From positions 82,291,734 to 82,355,733 of the forward strand of contig NC_085136.1 of assembly GCF_035046485.1 (NCBI RefSeq): a stretch of DNA of 64,000 nucleotides, in the 5' to 3' direction. The translations under genes were made by a program, and so were the position numbers. Source of the DNA: Aedes albopictus (lineage: Eukaryota > Arthropoda > Insecta > Diptera > Culicidae). This document shows positions 1 through 11,041 of the stretch, piece after piece. The notes under the pieces are model-generated. The model worked only from the letters and a program-made list of their open reading frames with translations, made no database searches and was not told where the DNA came from. The number at the start of each line of letters is the position of its first letter. Position 1 is the first letter of the stretch.

Positions 1-244
1 TAAAATGGAGGCCACATTTATGTTATTGTAGCAGCAGCGCTTTGAGCGAGGCGTAACGACGACGCACGGTGACCTTCGCCGAGTTCAAAAGTCCATTTAG
101 CTGAATCAAAAAATAAACATCAATTTCTCTCCCCCTTTCAGCTTTTCCGCGGCGTGGTCCCACTCATTGCGGAAACAGGCGTGTATGTAGGGAATGTAGG
201 CGTAGGGGGAATCTACGTAAAATGCGTGATTTGAGAAAATAAGT

Positions 245-340
245 TTCTGTCCCTTTTTCTTTTCTTCTCCTTCCTATCGTTACGTTCCCACTGGAACAGA
301 GCCTGCTTGGCAGCGTAGTATTCTGTTAGCTTTGCCACAA
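245..340 (-). mobile_element. SINE 3' tail fragment
   Basis: Read on the minus strand, this piece has a 'caagcaggctctgttcc' stretch followed by an 'acgtaacgat' run and an AG-rich tail. It resembles the 3' end of the complete SINE at 12153-12415 ('aagcaggctttgtccc' then 'cgttacgccaagaag'). No tRNA-like head is present, so it is a fragment. Confidence 0.45.
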
Positions 341-344
341 TAAT

Positions 345-368
345 TGATGATGATGATGATGATGATGG
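345..368 (+). repeat. (GAT)n microsatellite
   Basis: About eight uninterrupted copies of the trinucleotide TGA/GAT, directly beside the SINE fragment. Confidence 0.9.
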
Positions 369-969
369 TCCCGCTACATACCCCTAGAATCAATGACTAT
401 TTTTGCATGCTTATACTGTGTAGCAGACACAATCCTATAATCGAAGAAACAATGACATTTTTACTATGATACGTTCATTTATCGACTGGGAATTAAATAC
501 AGATACTCACAGCATGGTGCCCAGCAAACGTTAAGGTGAAACATAAAAAAAATCCCATTGCCATTTTGCATACAAACTTTGCACAAATCTGACGAACGAA
601 GCATCGAACCAAGCCACACTTGTTTATCCTCGCTTTGCTCACTTGCAAAAAGGGGCAGCTTTTCCAATTCGAGCGCATTTGTTTACAAATTTTTAAGATT
701 GGTACTCTTGAAAACGTGAGTAAGGGACCATATTGGCCATTGTGGCAGCCATATTTATATTCTTTGATGTTTCTCCTTAACAGCAATACGATGTTTTTGA
801 CATGCTCTTCTGTTGCAGTGCGATGTTTCCCGAATGCATATTGGCTAAATTCTGCAGTGGCAATTCTTTGCCATCTGACAGTTTTTGTTATTTATCGAAT
901 TTCATTCGGTAAGTGAAACGTAAATATGTTGCAGTTATCGAACGTTGTCGTATTCTATTGTATCTCTGC

Positions 970-1035
970 AAATTTTGGGCCGCTGAATCCAAATCCAGGC
1001 TGAGATTTGATTCAGCACGTCATAAAATCCCCCTA
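970..1035 (+). repeat. Fragment of the foldback family at 3164-3826
   Basis: The stretch 'ttttgggccgctgaatcc', then a diverged 'aatccaggctgagatttg' and 'cacgtcat', matches the arm of the foldback at about 3219-3272. Only about 65 bases align, so it is a short diverged relic. Confidence 0.6.
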
Positions 1036-1499
1036 TAAAAAAGTGGGTCCTTCGAGGCAGGAATTCATCAGAAATGTGTTCCTCCAGAGAAACCACCAGG
1101 AAATTTTCTTTTTCGGACATTTCGGCAACAATGTCTTTTGGAATTCAGTTGATATTTATATTTCTCTAAAAACTCATTACTTTGAAATTCCTCTAATAAC
1201 AATACACCGGAAATTATCACCAGAGGTCTTAGAGAGCCGACTTTTAAATTAAAAATTCTTTATAAAACTAATACCCACATCTTATAAAATCACAAAATCC
1301 AAAAAAAAAAGAGTAGTCTCAAAGATAAATCACGCCAACCAGAATGTGAAACTGTTGTCAAACAAAAATTTTCGAAATAAAAATAAATACCAAACACCGG
1401 AAATTCTTGCAAAGACTGCAGTCGGAATATTCGTGAAGCTTCCATCGATAAATTCCAACAACGGTTACAACAGTAACTATTCCAATCATCTCGCGATAT

Positions 1500-1828
1500 C
1501 ACTGTCCGACAAAAAAAAACTTTTGCCGTGATCAGAGATCCCATTAGCAGGGCATAAAAGCACATGGAAAATGTAGAAAAATGCCATTTTAAAATTTGTT
1601 GGAGCACCCCCAGAAACTTTTTGAGATGAGTTTGAATTTTATTCATTTTTTAAGGTTCAACACGAGCTTTAGAAATCATCATAAACACTCTTGAAATACA
1701 ATACCTTTGAAATGCAGTTTTGTGCACCGCTGAAATTTTCACAGATCTGAGAAGCAACTTTGATAAATAACTAGTCAAAATTTCTACCTGTTACGACATT
1801 CCGTTTCATTGATACACATCCGCGAAGG
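1500..1828. repeat. Dispersed repeat, left copy of an inverted pair
   Basis: Bases 1500-1828 are the reverse complement of 5588-5914, with scattered differences. Shared landmarks are the 'gatcagagatcccatta' block, the 'aaaatgccattttaaaat' block and 'tttcattgataca'. The copies face each other about 3.8 kb apart and flank the 1957-3919 element. They may be two insertions of one family or the arms of one large foldback. Confidence 0.7.
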
Positions 1829-2109
1829 CTTAACTCTGACTTATATAGTAAAAATCTTTCAAGTTTTTTTTAATCTAATCCCATAAAGAACGCCCATATT
1901 CATATCCATTTGAAACACTTCTATGCGTTAATGCCGTGTAGCGTCAGTCTTTCGGATACCGTCGTTGGGGGTGAGAATGGGTCAAAAAAGGATACTCAAA
2001 GATTGTTTGTTAAATAACAAATGCAATTGAAGTCGGAATAACTTTTTATTTGGTATGTATACTCGTATCACGTTATATGAATTACTTACTAAATTACAAA
2101 TTATTGAAA

Positions 2110-2153
2110 AATGACCCAATCTCACCCCTTAGAGGGGGTGAGAATGGGTCAAA
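2110..2153. repeat. Subterminal-motif palindrome
   Basis: 'tgacccaatctcacccctt' is followed at once by its inverted counterpart 'gggggtgagaatgggtca', so two copies of the element's subterminal motif meet head to head inside the 1957-3919 element. Confidence 0.75.
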
Positions 2154-3163
2154 ATACTCTAAATCGCATATCTAAGAATATAAGTTAATTTTATTGATCA
2201 TATCTAGTAAACCTACTTAAAACACAATGTTATCATGACGAATAAAAATTTAGGTAATTTTAAAAGATGATTAATCCACCTAAAAGGGCTAATACAACCG
2301 AAAAAATGGTTGAAATTTGATAAAATAACGTTTGTAAGCTGTATCACCAGATCTAGCCATCATAATCATCCTCATTTAGTGTTTCAACCTCCATGAGAGG
2401 AGGGGGATCACAATGAGGGAGGGGCGCATTGAAAGAATGATTGTAAAAAAAAACATGATAGTTTTAGTATACAGCATAAAAAAATGTTTAACCCTCCGTT
2501 ATAATCTCTTATGTACATGATCAGTTTCACGATATTTCCTTGAAGTTTCAAAAATGAGTGGAGAAGAAGAACGCTATTAAGTCTATTTTGTGAGCTTACG
2601 ATATTGCAGTACACTAAAGATTAGCTGATGATAAGAGGAGCTGTCCAAACGAATGGGTGTATTGTTATAAATGATTTTAGGCACTAAACGTATCAACACA
2701 CTCGTTTGATACTTCTCGACAGATTTTCGAAAGAAAGCGTGCTTTTATTAAGATACGGTAAACATGGCACCATTCTAACGACAAATGGGGACTGGATAAC
2801 AAGTTGATTTTTAGTTAAGGTTATGTGCACTTGATAACTTGCTTGACCCAATCTCACCCCCATTCTTAATATTTAGACATAGGGTCGAAAATATAGAATT
2901 TTTTAATAAAAAGAACAATGACAGCCCGCTTCTTTTATTGCATCAACCAGGTAATACCTACAGCTAACCACTTATAAGAAAATTTCTGGTTTGGTACTTG
3001 TGTTAAACATTACGAAGGAGAATTTTTTTCAGAGTGATTTACTAGTAGTTTCATCATATAAGTTTAGCCACAAATTTAACAAAGAACGATTATTGCTAAA
3101 CATCTTATTCTGCATCATGACGTGTAAAAACATCTCCTCTTTGAAAGTTTTCAATATAAATTA

Positions 3164-3826
3164 CACAGCGCAACATTTTTTTGTCTCAAGAGCAAACTTA
3201 TGTGTCTCCGAAGGATTTTGGGCCGCTGAATCCGAATCCGGGCTCAGATTTGCTCTAACACGTCACAATTTTGAGCTATACCTCAATTTATGGGGCAAAA
3301 TATGCGATTTTGGGCTTTTTTGACTGCAAGCCATTAAGCAAGGCAATATTTTTTTTAAGTAATCAAAAGGTTAATTGGTCAATTAACATCTAAATTAACG
3401 ACTCATGCAAAATATTTCGTTTTACCTAATCAAATTTGATAGATTTAAGCATTTTATGTTAGTATGGAAACTTGCATGCAACTTCTGGAGGGTGACTTGT
3501 ATGGGAAATATCGTACCTAACATAAATCGCTTAAAACTATCAAATTCGATTTGGTAAAACGAAAAATTTTGCATGAGTCATTAATTTAGATGTTAATTGA
3601 CCAATTAACCTTTTGATTGCTTAAAAAAAATATTTTCTTGCTTAATGGCTTGCAGTCAAAAAAGCCCAAAATCGCATATTTTGTTCTATAAATTGAGGTA
3701 CAGCTCAAAATTGTGACGTGTTAGAGCAAATCTGAGCCCGGATTCGGATTCAGCGGCCCAAAATCCTTCGAAGACACATAAGTTTGCTCTTGAGACAGAC
3801 AAAAGGTTATTTTTTGTTACGCTGTG
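3164..3826. mobile_element. Foldback MITE with ~300-bp arms
   Basis: Left arm about 3164-3475 and right arm about 3500-3826 are inverted copies with few differences, separated by a short spacer. The outer ends are 'cacagcg' and 'cgctgtg'. Internal landmarks on both arms are 'gggccgctgaatcc' and 'gcaagccattaagca'. It has no coding capacity. A transcript through it would form a long hairpin. Confidence 0.8.
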
Positions 3827-3944
3827 TTAGCGATAGTTGATGAGTTATTTCAAATTTTATGTTTCTCCGTTTTGACCCAATCTCACCCCCCAGACCCATT
3901 GTCACCCCCATCGACGGTACTTCGAACGCCTAGGAATACTGGAT

Positions 3945-4075
3945 GGATTTCCGCTCCAGTCGGAGAGAACGTTTCTTTACAAGTTCTCTACTAGGTCACT
4001 AGATGTGATGTTCGTTTTCTAGTGTTAATGTATTTTTCAGTCTTTGAAGTCTCTGACTGAAGAAGATGAAAATTG
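3945..4075 (+). mobile_element. tRNA-derived SINE, damaged head
   Basis: The stretch 'ttccgctccagtcgg', then 'tctctactaggtcacta', 'agtgttaatgt' and 'ttcagtct' follows the order seen in the SINE copies at 8693-8895 and 47735-47960. The Pol III box region is degenerate. It lies just outside the right end of the 1957-3919 element. Confidence 0.55.
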
Positions 4076-4589
4076 TATTTCAAACATCTAGTTTAACTAA
4101 GTATGATTCTGGAAATCTATACGAGAAATTTTAGGATATGTTTACAAAGGATCCACAGGAAGAAAGATTAATTCATTGAGGTCAGCATGAGTGTTTTAAG
4201 GAAAAACTTTCCCAAATAAATTTAATGTTCTAATTGCAATTTTCAAAAACTTTTTTGTCGCTTATGAAAATGAACAGAGTTGATTGTAACATTTGTCATC
4301 AAATGTTACTTTCATAATCAAGTTCAAATACCAATGAACTGCGATTTTGTATGCGATGGATTAGGATCACAATTCAGGCAAAATACACTACGTCCACTTA
4401 ATTCAAGAAAGTATTTTGTTTTGATCGAATTTCGAGTCATTCCCAAATTTAATTATCCATATTCGCATATGGATGAGAATGCTTTTCAATGATTTGGTGT
4501 GTACCTAAGTAACCATTCCAGATTGCTTGACCTGGTAGATATCAAGCAGTTCCATGTGTTCAATATTTTATTTTTATCTGTATTAACGA
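4076..4589. other. Non-coding DNA, nothing recognised
   Basis: AT-rich sequence with short open frames only. The 70-residue frame at 4280-4492 has no recognisable motif. Confidence 0.4.
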
Positions 4590-4738
4590 GATTGTTAGCC
4601 CTAGGCTAGTTCATCTCACGTTTTACTTCCCTTCCGAAGAAAGAACTCACATTTTGCAAGTTTGTCGGGAGTGGGATTCGATCCCAGGTCCTCGGCGTGA
4701 TAGTCAAGTGTTCTAACCATCATACCAGATCCGCTCCA
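4590..4738 (-). mobile_element. tRNA-headed SINE
   Basis: On the minus strand it starts at about 4738 with 'ggatctggtatgatggtta' (box A-like) and continues to 'tgggatcgaatcccactcc' (box B-like, T-loop GATCGAATC). A non-tRNA body follows, running to about 4590. It cannot be a functional tRNA because the acceptor ends do not pair and an unrelated body follows. Confidence 0.6.
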
Positions 4739-4739
4739 C

Positions 4740-5587
4740 TTCTTAATAATTTAAATACGATGCGGAAAATATATTCAAATTCCAACGACTTCTTTATTGA
4801 ACCAAATTTGGACTTAAGTAAATAAATTATATTATTTAGCCTTAGTGGTTCTGGATAGATAGTATTTAACACTATATTAACAAATACCTATGCCGCTGGA
4901 ACTTTTAAAGCAATTTTACAATCGTGGGGGACATTATTGAGCTTGAAAATAAGATTGGAAATATTTTACTACATGACAAATTCAATTAATTTCATAAAAG
5001 TGTCTTCAACAATGGTAATGCCCAAACATACACATTCTTTATTGTGAAACTAACTAAAATGTGATGATAACAACATTGCTTGTACGATTACTAATAGTAA
5101 TGGGAATGTTCTCATTTTGGCTTGCATTTTCTTAGGATTGCATTTTTTTGAACAGTCGTGAACTTAAACCATGTTTTCTGCGCAAAGCCAGCTTCAATTC
5201 ATTGTATTGAAATAGGTTTGTTTTATTCAATAAAGTTATCAATTTTACCACCTTGATAGGACTAGGACGTTCTTCGGAACATTAAGTGAATATAGACAAC
5301 CCTAAAAACATTGGAAACGTTTTTTTTGTACTGATCGCAAAATATAAATGTAATAGTTTTTTTTTTTAATTTATACACAGGCTTACCACGTTAGTAATTT
5401 GAAAAACCGACTGGATTTTCTTCTCGAAAATTTGAATTCAATTATTTAGATCATAAGTGTAGCATTTCGAAGTCAAATCAAGGTAAAATAGATATTTTGT
5501 TATGTATAGATAAGGATATAGGGTTGCTTTTTGTAATTGAATTTAGAAAAAAATTCAAGGATTTGAATTATATAATTCATATTTGAT
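4740..5587. other. Non-coding AT-rich DNA, nothing recognised
   Basis: No coherent ORF, tandem repeat or TIR structure was seen in this stretch. Confidence 0.4.
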
Positions 5588-5914
5588 TCTTCCCGGATAT
5601 GTATCAATGAAATGGAATGTCATAATAGGCTGAAAATTTGGCTAGTTATTTATCGAAGTTACTTCTCAGATCTGTGAAAATTTCAGCGGTGCATAAAATT
5701 GCATTTCAAAGATATTGTATTTCAAAAGTGTTTCTGATGATTTCTAAAGGTCGTGTCAAACCTTCAAAAATGAATAGAATTCAAACACATCTCAAAAAGT
5801 TTCTAGGGGTGCCCCAACAGATTTTAAAATGGCATTTTTCTACATTTTTCATGCGCTTTTATGCCCTACTAATGGGGTCTCTGATCACGACAAAAGTTTT
5901 TTTTGTCGAACAGT
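5588..5914. repeat. Dispersed repeat, right copy of an inverted pair
   Basis: Inverted counterpart of 1500-1828. A 99-residue frame crosses it only because the repeat happens to be open; its counterpart on the minus strand at 1290-1646 is equally devoid of motifs. Confidence 0.7.
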
Positions 5915-6552
5915 GTATTTCTTCAGAAGTCCTTTAAATATCGCTTCTAAAATTTTAAATTTAGATATCCTATAAATAATACATTCAGAGAATTCATCAA
6001 AATGTCTTTCTGCAATACGTTCAGCAATTCCTCACGACCTGTTCGTGTTTTTTGTGAATTTCCTCACAAATGGCCAGAAAACTAATTCAAACTTACATCC
6101 ACAGTTTTTTTTTCTGGAATTTTTCCAAAAAAAAAATCAAAAAGCAACATTATTCCGAAAAAAAATCTAGAATTATTCAACAGCTATCTGTTTATATTTG
6201 CATCAAATCCAAAAGAACTTTTCCGTGAATTCCATAGGAAAAATTTTTAGTAATTTTTTAAAAGTTTCTCAGCGGTTCACTTATGAGCGATTCTCATGAA
6301 AAATCATGGAATTCTTGAAACATTTAACGGGCATTTCTTTGAAAATATATAAATAAATCTTTAAAAGATTTGTATTCAAAAAAATATTGCTGGAAATAGT
6401 GAAGCACACTGCGGACAAATATAGGCACACTTTCATAAAGGAACATAAAAAAACTCTAAAGAAGTTTACTTTTTTAACGGTGTTTACACAATTCCATATT
6501 CAGAATTCGCACGAGAGATTTTGAAGTTTCTCGTCGGATTTTTAACTGGACC
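5915..6552. other. Non-coding DNA, nothing recognised
   Basis: AT-rich sequence with many homopolymer A and T runs. It loosely resembles the degenerate 'ttcc' repeats found elsewhere in the window, but no clean period is visible. Confidence 0.35.
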
Positions 6553-6700
6553 GAGAGTTGCGATGGGGATCTCGGTCGCGTTGCATTGTTCGACGGAAAA
6601 AAAACGAAAAGTGACGCGTGTTTGTGGCAGTTGCGATGAAAATCTCGGTCGCGTTGCATTGTATGAATGAAAAAGTGAAAAATCCTTCCTCGTGAAGTGA
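6553..6700 (+). repeat. Two tandem ~77-bp repeats
   Basis: 'gttgcgatggggatctcgg' at about 6553 and 'gttgcgatgaaaatctcgg' at about 6629 each continue into 'tcgcgttgcattgt' and an A-rich stretch ending in a 'gtga' motif. The short frames on the minus strand at 6474-6727 are by-products of this duplication. Confidence 0.7.
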
Positions 6701-7123
6701 TAAAAATGGATGCACACTTGGTAGCAAACAGTATTGCAGAAAATTTAAGGAGTTAAGGAGTGGTTGCGGTCATCCGACGACATGGAACTGGGTGAGATCA
6801 TTCCGAGCTTATTTCTTTACATACTAGAAGAAGTTGGGGTAATTTCGCCAATGCGTTTTCATGAGGACTCCTGGAGTCTGTAATGTCTGCAAATAAATCT
6901 TGTAGTTATGGCCTAATATTGAAGCGATAAAAATGTTAAAAAAAAAGTGATTGCAGTTCACAACAATCATTGAGCAAATTTAAAATAATTGGCTTAATTA
7001 CTTCAATGGCTGTCGATCACAGGTAATTATGGGACTACTCTTAGTAAAATTCATAATTCGAAAATAGCTATTTAAGCTTGAAAGTTTATTCTCCGTGTAC
7101 TCTAAGTTCAATACTGTGGGAAA

Positions 7124-7241
7124 CGCGCGACTACTTCCGTGAGTCGGTCGGTTTTTTCGGTAGCGAGATGGGGACGCGAATATTGAATACGAAATCAGAA
7201 GCGCGCGATAACTTTCGTGGGATAGTCGGTTTTCACGGTAG
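7124..7241 (+). repeat. Two tandem ~78-bp repeats
   Basis: 'gcgcgactacttccgtgag' at about 7124 and 'gcgcgataactttcgtggg' at about 7202 both run on to 'gtcggttttt(c)..cggtagc'. They lie upstream of the pseudogene at 7370-7590. The related ORF on the minus strand at about 50 kb also has tandem units upstream, but of a different sequence. Confidence 0.65.
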
Positions 7242-7369
7242 CTTAAAACGATTAATGCGATGACGCGTTTAATATAGAACGATCGTTGACGTATGTGCAT
7301 TACCCTTACTATCGCGACCAAATTAATCCTAATCGGGATGAAGACCGTGTCGTGTATTTTCATATAACT

Positions 7370-7590
7370 AGTGGATCATATCACCTACCAAAGGTGGCTC
7401 CAAGATCCACACCCTACCCTACCCTACTAACAAATACTCCTTCCTGTGTGAATGCTGTGCATTCCACGGTTTCTAGTAACAACGGTTGTCGAATTAACAT
7501 TCCTTCCCTTTTCCCGATGACCGTAAGGACGTGGCCGACGCCGTTATTTACTTTAAAATATTGAACTCTCGAATTGTGCACATTGAGAGC
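7370..7590 (+). pseudogene. Decayed copy of a signal-peptide ORF (related to 49939-50148)
   Basis: An ATG at 7452 opens a frame that aligns by eye with the minus-strand ORF at 50148-49939. Both have a hydrophobic start, then a shared block 'gatgaccgtaaggacgtggc' coding Asp-Asp-Arg-Lys-Asp-Val-Ala. About one base is lost or gained near 7515, so the two halves are in different frames, and a stop follows soon after. Homology extends upstream through 'atcatatcacc' and 'accctactaacaaa'. The family is not identified. A short signal peptide followed by a small acidic domain could be a first exon of a receptor or secreted protein, but that is a guess. Confidence 0.6.
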
Positions 7591-7739
7591 TTGTAGTTGT
7601 AATCCATTAAGTAACGTTACATATAAGACGTTATTAAAATATTGTCATTTTTGGGTATTACGGAGTCAATTGGGCAATGGTAAAATTTCATCTTTAAGAA
7701 ACTGAATAAATAATCGAATACACAAGAATTATTTCAAAA

Positions 7740-8254
7740 GAAACTATTTTTGCGACGTTGATACCAAAGTATTGTTAATTTTCGAATTTTCACGCAAACA
7801 AGTATGAGTAAATCGCTACCAAATATCACTGGTTCCAAACATTTCCAAACGATGAGCGATCGCATACATTTTCCAAAAAAGTCCAACATATTGTTTACCA
7901 TAGACGTGAGGTGACGGCAGCATATGGTTTCAATCTTAGTTAGCCCCAACACCCCTAAAAACTTATTGTTGGTTCCGGGTCTTTTGGCCGAATGCCGTTG
8001 ATTTAAAGATGGAAAAATTTCTTCTAGATCTGAGAGCGCATTTTTTGCGCACATTGATCAATAAAACAAAATTTAAAGCGATGACATATGGTTTTTTCGA
8101 CTTATAATCATGCGTACAGCTGGAGTGAACATGTTTATGCAAAATTAGTGATTTTCCAGTACACTGAAATTTTACCTTACTCAAAAAACTGCTAAAATAC
8201 CCTATTTTTCACATAAAATAAGCAATAAATCAAAATTCAAAGCGATGACATATA
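7740..8254 (+). repeat. ~163-bp satellite, left part of split array
   Basis: The marker 'aaagcgatgacatat' occurs at about 8074 and 8238, 164 bases apart, and a diverged copy lies near 7913. The array stops at a TA (8253-8254), where the 8255-11657 element is inserted, and resumes on its other side. Confidence 0.75.
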
Positions 8255-8692
8255 CAGTGGGATTCCGATTTTGGCAACAAGATTTTTATTTTCAGTTGCC
8301 AAAATCGGAGCCGTGCTAAAATCGGAACCTGTATTTGTCATCATTTTTCCTACATTTATCTGATTGTAAATGATAACAGAATACGCCCCGGTACCCTGAT
8401 AGAATCATACGTTGTTCTAACCCCGGAACAACAAGTTTAATGACTTTTCCGTATGGCACTTTCTCGTCTCCTTACAATGCTTCAAATGAATAAATCGTTA
8501 AAATCAAATTTCCTGATGTGTGTAACTAGGAATAGTCATTTCTTTTTTGAAACAGTATAAATACTATTTGAAATATATTCATAAATGTCCTTTGTGGAAT
8601 TCATACCGCATTAGTGGCGTTAACGCCTCAAAAGCATGTGATCAATTTTTATGTTGACTTTTGATTTTCACTGCTTCTTAAAGAATTATGTG

Positions 8693-8895
8693 GACTTTGC
8701 AGCCGGTCGGCTGGTGGCGTCAGTCGTCTAGACGTTTCGTAAACCTTTGAGTTTGATTCGATTCCCGCTCCAGTCGTGAAAACGTTTTCGTCAAATGGAA
8801 AATTCTCCAATGGGCTACTGAGTGTTATGTGTGTTATCCGTTACCTAATGTTAGTGCTTGTTCAGTCTGTACAACCATCGCTTGAACACGGTAAA
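8693..8895 (+). mobile_element. tRNA-headed SINE
   Basis: The head 'ggtggcgtcagtcgtctag' is box A-like and 'tgattcgattcccgctcc' is box B-like. The body 'caaatggaaaattctcca', 'tgggctactgagtgttatg' and 'ttagtgcttgttcagtctgt' follows. The same ordered body is present at 47735-47960 (minus strand) and, damaged, at 3945-4075. Confidence 0.75.
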
Positions 8896-9388
8896 GTTTA
8901 TTTGTTTTTCAAACAGAAGATTAATTAATCAGCTGTAGAAAAAATTTGCGTTCAGTTTTGCTTGCATTTAAATATGGTTTAGAAACATTACCATCTTATT
9001 TGTCAGGAAAGAAAATCATAAAGTTTGAGAAAGTTTGGAGAAATTCTGATCGAAATATCTTATTGATATTTTAGCATATTTTATACTCTAAACACATTTC
9101 TGTAGGTGGTCCTGAAAAATAAATCTTGTGTATGGACATTTTTCTCAGCAAATATCATGTGTAAATTCCTATAAATTCTTTGGAATTCTTGGAAAAAGGC
9201 AATGGGCTATTCTGACTAAATGATTCATAACACTGAGCACTAGATAAAGATCATTCCGCAAAACATTTAGAAATCCTGAGAAAATTAATAAAATCTTCGG
9301 AGCCTCGGATGAACTTATTTGAAAATTTAATTTAAATTTATTGAGAAATCAGAAAAGAGTAATCAGCAAGACGGGGGATGTTAAATGT
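8896..9388. other. Interior of the 8255-11657 element, nothing recognised
   Basis: AT-rich sequence without ORFs of interest or obvious repeats. Confidence 0.4.
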
Positions 9389-9452
9389 AATTTACTCTAA
9401 GAATGTTATCAAAACTTCAATGGAAGTTTTGATAACATTCTTAGAGTAAATT
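9389..9452. repeat. Perfect 30-bp stem hairpin
   Basis: Bases 9389-9418 are exactly complementary to 9423-9452 around a 4-base loop (AATG). The stem is as long as a pre-miRNA stem but has no mismatches. Confidence 0.85.
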
Positions 9453-9873
9453 TCATGTTATGTTCCTGTTGAATTCAATGGCCGAATTCTGCATGAAGAA
9501 GAAACAAATTAGAATGCTCAAATCAGATCTTTGCCATTGGGTTCCTGACAGAGACATTAGAACAATTTCTTGAAGACTTCGCCTAAGAAATTCTGAAAAA
9601 GTTTTGACTTCTAACGAACTGCGTTTAGTGAAATTTCTGAAGTTTTTTTTATCAATTTATAAAATTTGAATGAGTAGTTGCTTGAAGATGATTTCTTATA
9701 TTGGAGTAAATTTTCACGCGATGTCCCTTGGATTTCGCTCACCAGCTTGTTTCATTGGCAAAATCCTCAGTGTCAGAGAAATAACAAAGTTCACAAGGAA
9801 TCGTTGAAGCATTTAATGAAATTCAAACTTTTTAAAAATCCTCCAGAAGTCAATAGCTTTTCAAATCTCATGC

Positions 9874-10126
9874 TTAGTATCATACAGGCGTATCTACAAT
9901 GATCGATTTCTCTTCATCGATTTTCTCTTTGCTCAATAACTTCGTCTGCAAATCATTTTCGCTTGTTTTTGTTGTTTTAGATGCTAGTCCTAGTCGTCCT
10001 TTATCTAAACACACCGAGAGATTATCCGAATATTGGTCGTGTTTACCGGAATAATCCAAAGAGAAAATCGATGAAGAGAAATCGATCATTGCAGATACGC
10101 CTGTATGATACTAAACGCGAGAAATA
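9874..10126. mobile_element. Foldback MITE, copy 1
   Basis: Left arm 'tagtatcatacaggcgtatc' and onward through 'gatcgatttctcttcatcga' is mirrored at 10048-10126. The spacer carries 'gatgctagtcctagtcgtcc', also found in inverted orientation in copy 2 at 10541-10795. Confidence 0.8.
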
Positions 10127-10540
10127 TTCCAGGAAACGTACATCACGTCAATATTATAATTTTTAACCTCCTCTATTCTTCATACAGCCTCACTCATTCT
10201 AAAGTGCTAAATTATTGACCAATCATAACAATAAGCCATAAAGATCATGAAAGAATTCTCTCAAAACAATCTTCTACAAAATTCTCTACAGAAAAATCTC
10301 CCTTTGCGGATCCTCGTGTTCTAACCCTATCAAACAGATTCTGATTTTCTTTATAGTTCTTTATCTGTCGATAGCGATCGCCATCGTTTCAAAACAAATC
10401 GATATCGATCGACATCGAAAATCTCTCACTGGTTGACCGGGTAAGGACAACACGTTCGCTTTGTTAGGGAATGAATGTTAAACCGAAAAGAATCAATCTA
10501 TCGTCCCTTCTCTATGCAACTGCTCCAACGAAAGGATAAT

Positions 10541-10795
10541 TCTCGCGCTTAGTATCATACGAGTGTATCTACAATGATCGATTTCTCTTCGTCGATTTTC
10601 TCTTCGGATAATTCCGGGAAATATCAATGTTCGGTCTCTCGGTGCATAATGCACCGAAATTTTCGATAAAGGACGACTAGGCCTAGCATCAACAACAACA
10701 AAAACCACCGAAAATGCTTTGCCGGTCAAGTTATTAACTGAAGAGAAGATCGATGAAAAGAAATTGATCATTGCAGATACGCCCTCGAGAATTGG
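10541..10795. mobile_element. Foldback MITE, copy 2
   Basis: Same family as 9874-10126. It starts 'ctcgcgcttagtatcatac', continues 'tatctacaatgatcgatttc', and ends with the mirror 'gatcattgcagatacgcc'. The arms are more diverged than in copy 1. The spacer contains a small palindrome around 'ggtgcataatgcacc'. Confidence 0.75.
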
Positions 10796-11041
10796 ATAAC
10801 ACCCCATGACTATAGTAGTATACTCCACTCTCTTAGGACTGATAAACAACAGTAACAACGACAATAAAAAATACCACGTGTTCATCGTTCTACCGTTGAA
10901 AGTTGAAAAGAATGCAGTATCGAAGCTATCAGTGTCAGCAAAATTATCCCCGACTCTGTACATGGCAACTGATAACGTACTAGTCCTAGAGGGAAATTAA
11001 CTGATTATAAATGCATGAGAAACTGAAAGGCAAAAGACATA

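Larger units (their letters stand above)
1..969. other. Intergenic DNA, no gene recognised
   Basis: I see no ORF with protein-like composition here. The short open frames on both strands are AT-rich and have no motifs. The stretch holds a SINE tail fragment (about 245-340) and a GAT microsatellite (345-368). Confidence 0.5.
1957..3919. mobile_element. Non-autonomous DNA transposon with terminal inverted repeats
   Basis: The left end begins 'taccgtcgttgggggtga' and the right end finishes 'tcacccccatcgacggta', an inverted pair of about 18 bases. Copies of the subterminal motif 'tgacccaatctcacccc' in either orientation recur at about 1967, 2110-2153, 2843 and 3872-3910. Possible target duplication: 'ttcgga' on the left, 'ttcgaa' on the right, imperfect. 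No transposase ORF is visible. A second foldback (3164-3826) sits inside it. The superfamily is not assigned. Confidence 0.65.

Noticed and set aside
7411..7428. Telomere-like ccctaccctaccctac
   Set aside because: Only about three copies, within a leader shared with the 50-kb ORF region. Not a telomeric array; mosquito telomeres are not built of this repeat.
10493..10963. 156-codon minus-strand frame
   Set aside because: It runs through the second MITE copy (10541-10795) and has no domain; the related copy at 9874-10126 does not preserve it.
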